From an uncultured Bacteroidia bacterium (lineage in GTDB: Bacteria > Bacteroidota > Bacteroidia > Bacteroidales > F082): a stretch of DNA of 61,650 bases. Both the position numbers and the translations under genes were made by a program. This document shows positions 18,559-27,386 of this stretch, one piece after another. Every line of letters begins with the position of its first letter. The first letter of the stretch is position 1. The notes under the pieces were generated by a model, which saw nothing but the letters and a program-made list of their open reading frames with translations, did no database searches and was not told the origin of the DNA. The stretch is from positions 3,473 to 65,122 of the forward strand of contig CADAVB010000020.1 of the NCBI GenBank assembly GCA_902791165.1. The letters are read 5' to 3'.

Positions 18559-18951
18559 ATGAAAAAATCCATTTTGTTTGGCGCGTTGGCTTTCTTCGCC
18601 ATCGGCGCAATGAGCATCCAAAACGCTGAAGCTCAAGAACCCGTAAAGAACAACAAGACCCAGATGCAGGAAGTGAGCATCGAGAAAAAGACCGTGAAAC
18701 CTGCGGCAGAGAAACAAGAAGCCAAGAAGGCTGAAGCCAAGGCTGAAAAGAAGGTGGAAATGAAGCATGTCGGCGATTGCTGCGCTGAGAAGAAGTGCAA
18801 AGACGCTAAGGCTGAAAAGAAAGACGGCTGCTGCGCTGAGAAGAAGTGCAAGGACGGCAAAAAACACCACGATTGCGACAAGAAAAAGGCAGAAAAAGCT
18901 GAGCAGAAACACAGCGAGAAAAAAGCCGAGAAATCCAATATGGAAAAGTAA
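18559..18951 (+). CDS. Small exported Lys/Glu/Ala-rich protein with CCAEKKCKD repeats
   Basis: A 130-residue protein of unknown function. MKKSILFGALAFFAIGAMSIQNAEAQ is a signal peptide with probable cleavage after AEA. The mature part is highly charged (Lys, Glu, Ala) and contains two near-identical CCAEKKCKD units about 20 residues apart, then HHDCDKKK. The paired Cys and His suggest metal binding or a disulfide-stabilised repeat. The low-complexity KAEK/EKKAE composition resembles histone H1-like or PG-associated tails. It has its own terminator. No homologue is recognised with certainty. Confidence 0.7.
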   Translation: MKKSILFGALAFFAIGAMSIQNAEAQEPVKNNKTQMQEVSIEKKTVKPAAEKQEAKKAEAKAEKKVEMKHVGDCCAEKKCKDAKAEKKDGCCAEKKCKDGKKHHDCDKKKAEKAEQKHSEKKAEKSNMEK

Positions 18952-18972
18952 TCGTAATAGTTTAGAAAAAGG

Positions 18973-19007
18973 AAGCAGACCGCGTTTTGAACGGTCTGCT
19001 TTTTTTA
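18973..19007 (+). terminator. Rho-independent terminator after the CCAEKKCKD gene
   Basis: A 9-bp perfect stem (AGCAGACCG with its complement, 18974-18982 and 18992-19000), a 9-nt loop and a run of seven T. It lies 22 nt past the stop codon and reaches the 3' end of the convergent polyprenyl synthetase gene. Confidence 0.85.
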
Positions 19008-19976
19008 TTTCTTGCGTCCCGAAAGCAACTCGGCGTAGGTGCTGATGTGGATTTTTCTTTCCTTCGGTAAGTTGATGGCGTCCAGGTGTTTGATGGCTAT
19101 TTGTTCGTATTCGCCGATGACTTTTTCCACCATTTCTTTCACGTTGAGGCGGTCGTAGAGGGCCTTTACCTCCTCAATTTTCTCTTCCTCGTCGTGGTCC
19201 ATTCGTAGGCTGAAAAGGTATTCAAGGCGTTTGCGGTCTTTTTCAGAGGCTAGTTCCAAAGCCTTCAAATACAGGTAGGTCTTCTTGTTGTCGGCAATGT
19301 CGCCGCCGTGCCGCTTGCCGAACACTTCCACGTCGCTATAAAGGTCGAGGATGTCGTCTTGCAACTGGAAACTCATGCCCATAGCGATGCCGAAATCGTA
19401 AAGGTGCTGAATGTCGATGTCATTGGCTCCAGCTACAGTGGCTCCCATCTGAAGCGCGGTAGCCAATAGGACAGCCGTTTTTAGTCGGATCATCTCCAAA
19501 TAGTCGTCGATGCCAACGGTTTTCTGTGTTTCGTAGTTGAGGTCAAGTTGCTGTCCCTCACATACTTCGCGAGCCACCTTGCCCAAAAGTTGCGCGACTT
19601 GGGTGCCGTTTTTCGCTTTCAGCGCAAATTGAAAGGCCATGGCCAACATGGCGTCGCCCGAAAGGATGGCGATGTTGGGGTTCCATTTCTGATAAACGGT
19701 CGGCTTGCCGCGTCGCAGCGAGGCCTGGTCCATAATGTCGTCGTGAATCAGCGTGAAATTGTGAAAAGTTTCCAAAGCCAGCGCAGGCCAGAGCGCTTCT
19801 TCGGTGTTGCCGCCAAACATCTCGTTGGCCAAAAGGCAAAGCATGGGGCGGAGGCGTTTTCCGCTCTGTAAAATGGTGTAGGAAATAGGTTCGTATAGTT
19901 CGGCGGGCTGTCCGTTGAAGTCCGTTTCGGCCATGAAAGTGGCGAAATCCTGTTGCAATTGCTTGATTTTTTCCAT
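19005..19976 (-). CDS. Polyprenyl (isoprenyl) diphosphate synthase
   Basis: A 323-residue all-helical synthase that elongates allylic diphosphates with isopentenyl diphosphate. Both Asp-rich motifs are intact: LIHDDIMDQASLRRGKPT (first, DDxxD) and FQLQDDILDLYSD (second); GKRLRPMLCLLA binds IPP. The short spacing in the first motif is of the usual bacterial type. Chain length cannot be told from the sequence; octaprenyl or longer (quinone side chain) or farnesyl/geranylgeranyl are possible. The start at 19976 is set by the promoter upstream. Confidence 0.9.
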   Translation of the reverse strand: MEKIKQLQQDFATFMAETDFNGQPAELYEPISYTILQSGKRLRPMLCLLANEMFGGNTEEALWPALALETFHNFTLIHDDIMDQASLRRGKPTVYQKWNPNIAILSGDAMLAMAFQFALKAKNGTQVAQLLGKVAREVCEGQQLDLNYETQKTVGIDDYLEMIRLKTAVLLATALQMGATVAGANDIDIQHLYDFGIAMGMSFQLQDDILDLYSDVEVFGKRHGGDIADNKKTYLYLKALELASEKDRKRLEYLFSLRMDHDEEEKIEEVKALYDRLNVKEMVEKVIGEYEQIAIKHLDAINLPKERKIHISTYAELLSGRKK

Positions 19977-19996
19977 TTTTTGCAGATTTGATGGCA

Positions 19997-20027
19997 CAAA
20001 AGTAAAGTTTTCTTCGTTTTCTGACAA
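19997..20027 (-). promoter_or_regulatory. Promoter for polyprenyl synthetase
   Basis: On the minus strand TTG (20027-20025), a 20-nt spacer and TACTTTTG (20004-19997) match the consensus. It excludes a longer frame beginning at 20027 and supports the ATG at 19976. Confidence 0.6.
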
Positions 20028-20060
20028 TTTTGGAGCGAAATTTGTAGTTTTTACTTCGTT

Positions 20061-21431
20061 TTAACGTCTAATACTTGAATCATGAAATACCTCAAACTGA
20101 TTCCCGCTTTGCTGTTCGGCATGTTGCTGACGGCCTGCAACACGACCCAGAAACTCTACGAAGCCAAGGAGTATGACCAAGTGATTCAGCGACTTGCGCC
20201 CGACATCTGCCACGGCGACCGCAACGCCAAGCGCATCAATCTTGTGGCGGCTTCTTACCATAAGGCCAACCAAGCCGACCACGAGCGCATCCAAGCCCTG
20301 AAAGCCACTGGCCAGCCCGATGTGTGGCCTGAAATTTATCAGCGTTATTGCAGCATGAAAGGAGGACGTAACGATGCCCTGAAATGCTTCCCGAACAAGG
20401 TGAAAAACGGCATGAACTACACGAAACTCGGCCTTGACGATGACATGACGATTGCCCGCACCAAAGCGGAAAACTACTTGGTGGCCAAGACAAATCAATT
20501 GCTCAATTCTGGCTCGAAAGCGGATATTGAGGAGGCAGAAAAATATATTGTCCAACTGCGTCGCACCAACCGCGAAAACGCCCAGTTGTTGAACCTGCAA
20601 AAGAAGTGGGCCTTGTATTCCGCCGACAGAGTGGAGTTTGGCTTCCGTTCCGACTACACCTTGCCTGATGGTTTCCAGGATGCCGTGTTTAGCTTTGAAG
20701 CTGCCGAACTTCCCAAAGGTATCGAAGGGGTTCATGTCGTGAAGCACCCAAAACATCCATTTGCCGTGGTCATCGTGAAGCAGGTTGCGCTCTCGCCTGT
20801 ACGCACTGATGAGGTAACTTTTAAGGAACACCAAGGCGGTAAGATCGTTGAGGTGAGCGACCATTCGCAAAGCAAGAGCGCGACGGTGTCGGGGGTAATC
20901 CGTTATTTCGCCAACGATGCCGCTCGCGAGCTTGGGACCGTTCCCTTCGAGGTGAAATCCACCTTTAAGAACGACTACACCACCATCAAGGGCGACCGCG
21001 AAGCCTGTTCGGCGGAAACCTTGAGCCGCTTGAACAATAGCCAGCCCGTGCCCGTTCCGACGGACGAGAGCATGTTGCTTGATGCAGCGCGGAAACTGAA
21101 TGATTTGATAAGTAAGCCGCGCCACCACCGAGTCCATGATGCGCTCCAAAACGGCGGGGCGCTCAGTGTAGTATCTCATGTTTTCAGCGAAAATACTGTC
21201 CGTAATACCGTGGTGCTCAAAGAGTTGTTCGTAATACGCTTCGGCCAGGTACGCCGTGTTTGTTCCGTTGGACTTTCTTCGGGTGAGGTCGGCCTCGATG
21301 ATTTGGATATCGGTAAGCAAGTCAATCATCTCCGTTTCGGTAAGCGGTTTTGAGGGTGAAAAAGTATTGCTCTTGTTGGCGCAAGAGGCCAACAAGAGCA
21401 ACAAAGCGATAAAGGAGAACAGCCTTTTCAT
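20061..21431 (-). CDS. DUF4296 lipoprotein, 3' end fused into antisense of the facing gene
   Basis: The first ~107 residues (21431 down to about 21111) are a complete DUF4296-type lipoprotein: signal with lipobox LLLLLASC, then LTETEMIDLLTDIQIIEADL, YYEQLFEHHGITDSIFAENMRYY and a closing helix ending MDSVVARL. DUF4296 proteins are typically about this long. The frame then runs open for ~350 more codons antisense to the facing gene without any protein-like signature. The ATG at 21431 lies 7 nt after the recQ stop, so it may be co-transcribed with recQ. Confidence 0.55.
   Translation of the reverse strand: MKRLFSFIALLLLLASCANKSNTFSPSKPLTETEMIDLLTDIQIIEADLTRRKSNGTNTAYLAEAYYEQLFEHHGITDSIFAENMRYYTERPAVLERIMDSVVARLTYQIIQFPRCIKQHALVRRNGHGLAIVQAAQGFRRTGFAVALDGGVVVLKGGFHLEGNGPKLASGIVGEITDYPRHRRALALRMVAHLNDLTALVFLKSYLISAYRRERNLLHDDHGKWMFWVLHDMNPFDTFGKFGSFKAKHGILETIRQGVVGTEAKLHSVGGIQGPLLLQVQQLGVFAVGATQLDNIFFCLLNIRFRARIEQLICLGHQVVFRFGAGNRHVIVKAEFRVVHAVFHLVREAFQGIVTSSFHAAITLINFRPHIGLASGFQGLDALVVGLVGLMVRSRHKIDALGVAVAVADVGRKSLNHLVILLGFVEFLGRVAGRQQHAEQQSGNQFEVFHDSSIRR
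20082..21353 (+). CDS. Unknown lipoprotein, 3' end fused into antisense of DUF4296 gene
   Basis: The open frame encodes 423 residues. MKYLKLIPALLFGMLLTAC is a lipoprotein signal peptide. The next ~200 residues are helical and TPR-like (KLYEAKEYDQVIQRL, RINLVAASYHKANQADHERIQALK), followed by a beta-rich part. Genuine coding seems to end near LLDAARKLNDLISK (about 21113). The last ~80 codons are the exact antisense of the DUF4296 coding region and look like shadow sequence. The natural stop codon seems to be lost. The family was not recognised. Confidence 0.55.
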   Translation: MKYLKLIPALLFGMLLTACNTTQKLYEAKEYDQVIQRLAPDICHGDRNAKRINLVAASYHKANQADHERIQALKATGQPDVWPEIYQRYCSMKGGRNDALKCFPNKVKNGMNYTKLGLDDDMTIARTKAENYLVAKTNQLLNSGSKADIEEAEKYIVQLRRTNRENAQLLNLQKKWALYSADRVEFGFRSDYTLPDGFQDAVFSFEAAELPKGIEGVHVVKHPKHPFAVVIVKQVALSPVRTDEVTFKEHQGGKIVEVSDHSQSKSATVSGVIRYFANDAARELGTVPFEVKSTFKNDYTTIKGDREACSAETLSRLNNSQPVPVPTDESMLLDAARKLNDLISKPRHHRVHDALQNGGALSVVSHVFSENTVRNTVVLKELFVIRFGQVRRVCSVGLSSGEVGLDDLDIGKQVNHLRFGKRF

Positions 21432-21437
21432 CTTCAA

Positions 21438-23642
<2,205 letters not shown>

Positions 23643-23747
23643 AAGTCCTAACTTTTGGTATTGTCCGAATTTTTGCGTTACTTTGCAATCTGTTTCCAAT
23701 TGTTGCGTTATTAGACGGGAGGTTTTTCCCTGCCCAAAACAGCAAAA

Positions 23748-23779
23748 CAAAGTTATATCTTTTCGCTCATACGGCGCAA
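23748..23779 (-). promoter_or_regulatory. Promoter for recQ (and DUF4296)
   Basis: On the minus strand TTG (23779-23777), a 21-nt spacer and TAACTTTG (23755-23748) match the consensus. The transcript would have a leader of about 100 nt before the recQ ATG. Confidence 0.5.
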
Positions 23780-23796
23780 GAAAAAATCGAGAAAAA

Positions 23797-24762
23797 ATGA
23801 AAAAAAATGAAAATATTATTGGTCTTTTAACTCAAATCATTGAAAATGAGGCTTCTGCGATTATGGGTTTGAAAGCCAAAATTGACGAGGATTTCCAAAA
23901 AGCGGTTGATTTCATCCTCGAAAGCAAGGGCAATCTCGTGTTTTCGGGCATCGGAAAGAGCGCCATTATCGCCCAAAAAATCGTTGCAACGATGAATTCG
24001 ACGGGAACAACCGCCGTTTTTATGCACGCCGCCGACGCCATTCACGGCGACTTGGGCATCGTCCGCGAAGGCGACATTATCGTTATCCTCTCGAAAAGCG
24101 GCGAAACGCCCGAAATCAAAATGTTGGTGCCGCTCATCAAGCTGCGGGGCAACAAAATCGTGGCCATCGTCGGCAACCGCAACTCCTATCTCGCCGCGCA
24201 AGCCGACTTCATTCTTGATGTAACGGTGGATGAAGAAGCCATTCCTGGCAGCCTCGCGCCCACAAGTAGCACCACGGCGCAACTCGTCATGGGCGACGCG
24301 CTGGCCCTTATATTAATGAGGTGTCGCGGTTTCTCCACCTCCGACTTTGCCAAATTCCACCCAGGCGGTGCACTCGGCAAGCAGCTTTACCTGCGCGTGA
24401 AAGACTTGTATGTGAAGAACGAACGACCCGAAGTCGAGCCAGACGACAACCTCACCCAAGTCATCATCGAAATGACCCGAAAGCGTTTAGGTTCTACGGT
24501 AGTTATTGAAAACGAGCAAATTATAGGCATTATTACCGATGGCGATCTCCGCCGTATGCTGATGAAATACCCCGACATTGAGCAGGTGAAGGCCGTGCAA
24601 ATCATGACCACCGAGCCCAAGACCATCGACGAAGAAGCCTTGGTAGTGGACGCCCTGCACAAAATGCGTGAAAACAGCATCACCCAACTACCCGTTATTC
24701 ACGATGGCAAATATTTGGGAATCATCCATTTGCATGATATATTAAAGGAAGGAATCTTCTAA
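23797..24762 (+). CDS. kdsD: KpsF/GutQ family arabinose-5-phosphate isomerase
   Basis: A 321-residue sugar-phosphate isomerase converting ribulose 5-phosphate to arabinose 5-phosphate, the first step toward Kdo for lipopolysaccharide. An N-terminal SIS domain (GIGKSAIIAQKIVATMNSTGT, ILSKSGETPEI, LAPTSSTTAQLVMGDALAL) precedes two CBS domains (from about residue 200, ending QLPVIHDGKYLGIIHLHDILKEG). The ATG at 23797 is the natural start; the longer frame crosses the recQ promoter. lptB follows, linking both to the LPS pathway. Confidence 0.92.
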   Translation: MKKNENIIGLLTQIIENEASAIMGLKAKIDEDFQKAVDFILESKGNLVFSGIGKSAIIAQKIVATMNSTGTTAVFMHAADAIHGDLGIVREGDIIVILSKSGETPEIKMLVPLIKLRGNKIVAIVGNRNSYLAAQADFILDVTVDEEAIPGSLAPTSSTTAQLVMGDALALILMRCRGFSTSDFAKFHPGGALGKQLYLRVKDLYVKNERPEVEPDDNLTQVIIEMTRKRLGSTVVIENEQIIGIITDGDLRRMLMKYPDIEQVKAVQIMTTEPKTIDEEALVVDALHKMRENSITQLPVIHDGKYLGIIHLHDILKEGIF

Positions 24763-24795
24763 CTACACACTCCTAACTTCTAACTCCCAACTAAA

Positions 24796-25533
24796 ATGAA
24801 ACTTTGGACACAAGATTTGGTCAAAAAATACAAGCAACGCACGGTCGTGAAGGGCGTGAGCGTTGAAGTGGAACAAGGCGAGATTGTTGGTTTGCTCGGC
24901 CCGAATGGTGCTGGCAAGACGACGACTTTCTATATGGTGGTTGGACTCATCAAGCCTTTTTCCGGCCAAGTGTTTCTCAATGAGGACGACATCTCGGCGC
25001 AGCCCATGTACAAACGCGCTCAAATGGGCATCGGCTATCTGGCGCAAGAGGCCTCGGTGTTTCGTCAGATGACCGTGGAAGACAACATTGCCTCGGTGAT
25101 GCAGTTCAAAAAAGGCTTGAGCAAGCAACGACAGCGTGAAAAACTGGAAGAGCTTTTGGACGAGTTCGGTTTGCAGCACGTCCGCAAAAACAAGGGCATA
25201 CAGCTCTCGGGCGGCGAACGCAGGCGCACCGAGATTGCTCGTGCCTTGGCCGTTGATCCCAACTTTATCCTTTTGGACGAGCCTTTCGCTGGTGTCGATC
25301 CGATTGCCGTGGAGGACATCCAGCGCATCATTTTCAAGCTGAAACGGAAAAACATCGGTGTGCTCATCACCGACCACAACGTGCACGAAACCCTTTCCAT
25401 CACCGACCGCGCTTATCTACTTTTCGATGGTCAGGTGCTGATGTCAGGCACGCCCGAAGTCCTTGCCGCCGACCCGCACGTCCGCGAGGTCTATCTCGGG
25501 CAGAATTTCATACTTCACAAGAAGGAAATGTGA
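24796..25533 (+). CDS. lptB: LPS export ABC transporter ATP-binding protein
   Basis: A 245-residue ABC ATPase that powers extraction of lipopolysaccharide from the inner membrane with LptF/LptG. Walker A is [13 protein letters not shown], the Q-loop is in [18 protein letters not shown], the signature is [15 protein letters not shown], Walker B is [16 protein letters not shown] and the H-loop is [10 protein letters not shown]. LptB-type features ([25 protein letters not shown]) separate it from other ABC ATPases. The adjacent kdsD-like gene fits a shared role in LPS. Confidence 0.94.
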   Translation: MKLWTQDLVKKYKQRTVVKGVSVEVEQGEIVGLLGPNGAGKTTTFYMVVGLIKPFSGQVFLNEDDISAQPMYKRAQMGIGYLAQEASVFRQMTVEDNIASVMQFKKGLSKQRQREKLEELLDEFGLQHVRKNKGIQLSGGERRRTEIARALAVDPNFILLDEPFAGVDPIAVEDIQRIIFKLKRKNIGVLITDHNVHETLSITDRAYLLFDGQVLMSGTPEVLAADPHVREVYLGQNFILHKKEM

Positions 25534-25537
25534 GAAC

Positions 25538-25605
25538 AAAATCCGTTCATAGCGTGCTGGGAACTCGATTTTTTTTAGTTCTAAGCACGCTATGGACGGA
25601 AAAAT
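25538..25605. repeat. 68-bp hairpin repeat R1
   Basis: This copy matches R2 (27121-27188) at 67 of 68 positions, in the same orientation. Each copy is itself an imperfect palindrome: CCGTTCATAGCGTGCT pairs with AGCACGCTATGGACGG and GGAACT with AGTTCT around a T-rich loop. R1 lies after lptB and R2 beyond the 5' end of the ATPase gene, so the pair brackets that gene exactly. It may also act as a terminator. Confidence 0.85.
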
Positions 25606-25661
25606 ATTTTGTAAAACCAAACACAAAACCGTGTGTTTATTGGGTTTAACGGAACGATTTC

Positions 25662-27083
25662 TTATTCCTTAAATAATTCCTCAATCGTGATTACATTCTG
25701 CACACTAAACTGATACAAGTTTTGTTTCACTCCAAAAGGCGTTATCAATGTCAGATGGATGGATTTGTGCGTCTTTTGTGATTCAATAAAACGTCCTGTT
25801 TTGTGACGGAAATCAATATCGTCCTCATTGTCAATAGCGTATTCTTTTGTGGAGAACTTCATTTCGCAAAGATTAATCACTTGGTCGGAGCGGTCAATGA
25901 CCATATCGACCTGTGCGCCAGCACCATAAACAGAGTCTTTCAGCACATGCCACGAGAACACCTGCGTTGAGACACCCGAAATGCCCAAGGCCTGTTTGAT
26001 TTGTCGGAAATGCTCGAAGCAAACCCGCTCGAAGGCCAAGCCTTCCCAAGTGTTGCGGACGGGCGTGTTGGTGTTGATGCTCCAAAAAGCCTCGTCTGTC
26101 CCTGCCGTGTCGTGCAGGAATTGGTAATAAAACAAGGTGTAGTTGTCTATAAGTTGGAAGATGGCATTGCTCCGCTTGATGCCTTTGTATCGGTATTTTC
26201 GGATGAAACCACAAGCTTCCAAATCTTGCAAGACCCGAGTCAGTTGCCCGTTGTTGCCAATGTTTCCCTCTTTGATAAGTTCTTCCCGGGTTAGGCCCAT
26301 GCGCTTGATGCCCAAAGCGGAAACCACGTTCAAGTAAGGTTCGGGGTTTTTGAATAACGAATCGTATAGTTCCTTGTACTCGTAATTCAGCCTTCCACGA
26401 GGCGAAAAGAACAGATTGTCAATGTTTTGTGCTGCGCTTTTCCCTTGCTCCAACAGCGACCAATAGTAGGGAATGCCCCCCATCACCATATAAGTTTCCA
26501 ATAGCTCGAAACGGCTCATTTTCAGATGGCGACTTTTTACATATTTTTCACACTCATTGAGCGTAAAGGGCTGGAGATGAATATGGTATGTTACGCGGTT
26601 GTGCAGTCCGCCGTGGTTTCGGAAAACATTGTTGATAATCCATGAGGTGGCCGAGCCGCAGATAATGAGCAGGATGTCTTTGCGGGCTGAAGCGTAGCCG
26701 TTCCAGAAGTGCTCAAGCGCGGAAACGAAATTGGAGCGGGGAGCGTCCATCCATGGTAGTTCGTCGATGAAAATCACCTTTTTGCCTTTCCTTTTTCGGT
26801 CCAAAAACTCCGAGAGGAGAAAAAAGGCATCGAACCAGTCGGTAGGGATGCGGCATTTTTTCATGCCGCTTTTGATGAGCGATAGCCTGAATTCTTTCAG
26901 TTGCTCCTTCGTTTTCTGGTTGGCCAATCCCGAATGTTGGAAGGCGAATTTATACCCGAAAGTCTCCCTAATCAAGAATGTCTTTCCAACACGCCTGCGA
27001 CCTGTTACGGCGACAAATTCCGAATATTCGGAATTATACGCTCTCATTAATTCATTTACCTCTGATTTTCTGCCTATTAACAT
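25662..27083 (-). CDS. AAA ATPase with DUF234/PD-(D/E)XK-like C-terminus
   Basis: A 473-residue protein of the ATPase_2/DUF234 type. Walker A is TGRRRVGKTFLIRE (about residues 27-40) and Walker B is KKVIFIDELPWMD. A winged-helix region follows (LTREELIKEGNIGNNGQLTRVLQDLEACGFI). The C-terminal domain has VDMVIDRSDQVINLCEMKFS, an Asp and Glu-x-Lys pattern as in PD-(D/E)XK nucleases. Such proteins are common on mobile or defence-rich islands of Bacteroidota but their targets are not established. The gene is more AT-rich than neighbours and is bracketed by R1 and R2. Confidence 0.85.
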   Translation of the reverse strand: MLIGRKSEVNELMRAYNSEYSEFVAVTGRRRVGKTFLIRETFGYKFAFQHSGLANQKTKEQLKEFRLSLIKSGMKKCRIPTDWFDAFFLLSEFLDRKRKGKKVIFIDELPWMDAPRSNFVSALEHFWNGYASARKDILLIICGSATSWIINNVFRNHGGLHNRVTYHIHLQPFTLNECEKYVKSRHLKMSRFELLETYMVMGGIPYYWSLLEQGKSAAQNIDNLFFSPRGRLNYEYKELYDSLFKNPEPYLNVVSALGIKRMGLTREELIKEGNIGNNGQLTRVLQDLEACGFIRKYRYKGIKRSNAIFQLIDNYTLFYYQFLHDTAGTDEAFWSINTNTPVRNTWEGLAFERVCFEHFRQIKQALGISGVSTQVFSWHVLKDSVYGAGAQVDMVIDRSDQVINLCEMKFSTKEYAIDNEDDIDFRHKTGRFIESQKTHKSIHLTLITPFGVKQNLYQFSVQNVITIEELFKE

Positions 27084-27120
27084 GGTAAAAAGTATGTGTT
27101 TTCGGCTGCAAATTTAAATA

Positions 27121-27188
27121 AAAATCCGTTCATATCGTGCTGGGAACTCGATTTTTTTTAGTTCTAAGCACGCTATGGACGGAAAAAT
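27121..27188. repeat. 68-bp hairpin repeat R2
   Basis: This copy has one difference from R1 (TCATATCG against TCATAGCG). It lies upstream of the ATPase start codon, and its last bases overlap the T-run of the terminator for the minus-strand genes to the right. Confidence 0.85.
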
Positions 27189-27219
27189 CGCCCGCAGGAA
27201 TTGCTTCTGACGGGCGATT
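27183..27219 (-). terminator. Minus-strand terminator of the accessory operon
   Basis: Read on the minus strand, AATCGCCCG (27219-27211) pairs with CGGGCGATT (27194-27186), a 9-bp stem closed by TC..TGC, followed by TTTTTCC. It lies 25 nt after the stop of the small remnant frame at 27245. Confidence 0.75.
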
Positions 27220-27244
27220 GGCTTTTACCGTATAGGGAATTGCT

Positions 27245-27382
27245 TTACAGATTCACCGTGACATTCCCCTCATATTCGCCGGTGCTGACATTGACGACTT
27301 GCACCTGAATGTATTCCTCGGTGATGCGGGCGCTGTCGTACCATGGCAGATGCACACAATTCTTCACTCGCCAACCGTCTTG
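27245..27382 (-). pseudogene. Possible 3' remnant of a lost gene
   Basis: Between the FN3 gene stop and the terminator is a 45-codon open stretch with protein-like composition (VKNCVHLPWYDSARITEEY and VNVSTGEYEGNVTVNL, then TAA). It has no start codon and is cut at its 5' side by TAG at 27383-27385. The strand order suggests the tail of an older gene whose body has been replaced. The family is not recognised. Confidence 0.35.
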
Positions 27383-27386
27383 CTAA

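Noticed and set aside
25538-27188. Insertion sequence formed by R1, the ATPase gene and R2
   Set aside because: No transposase is encoded and the repeats are direct palindromic copies rather than terminal inverted repeats; no target duplication was recognised.
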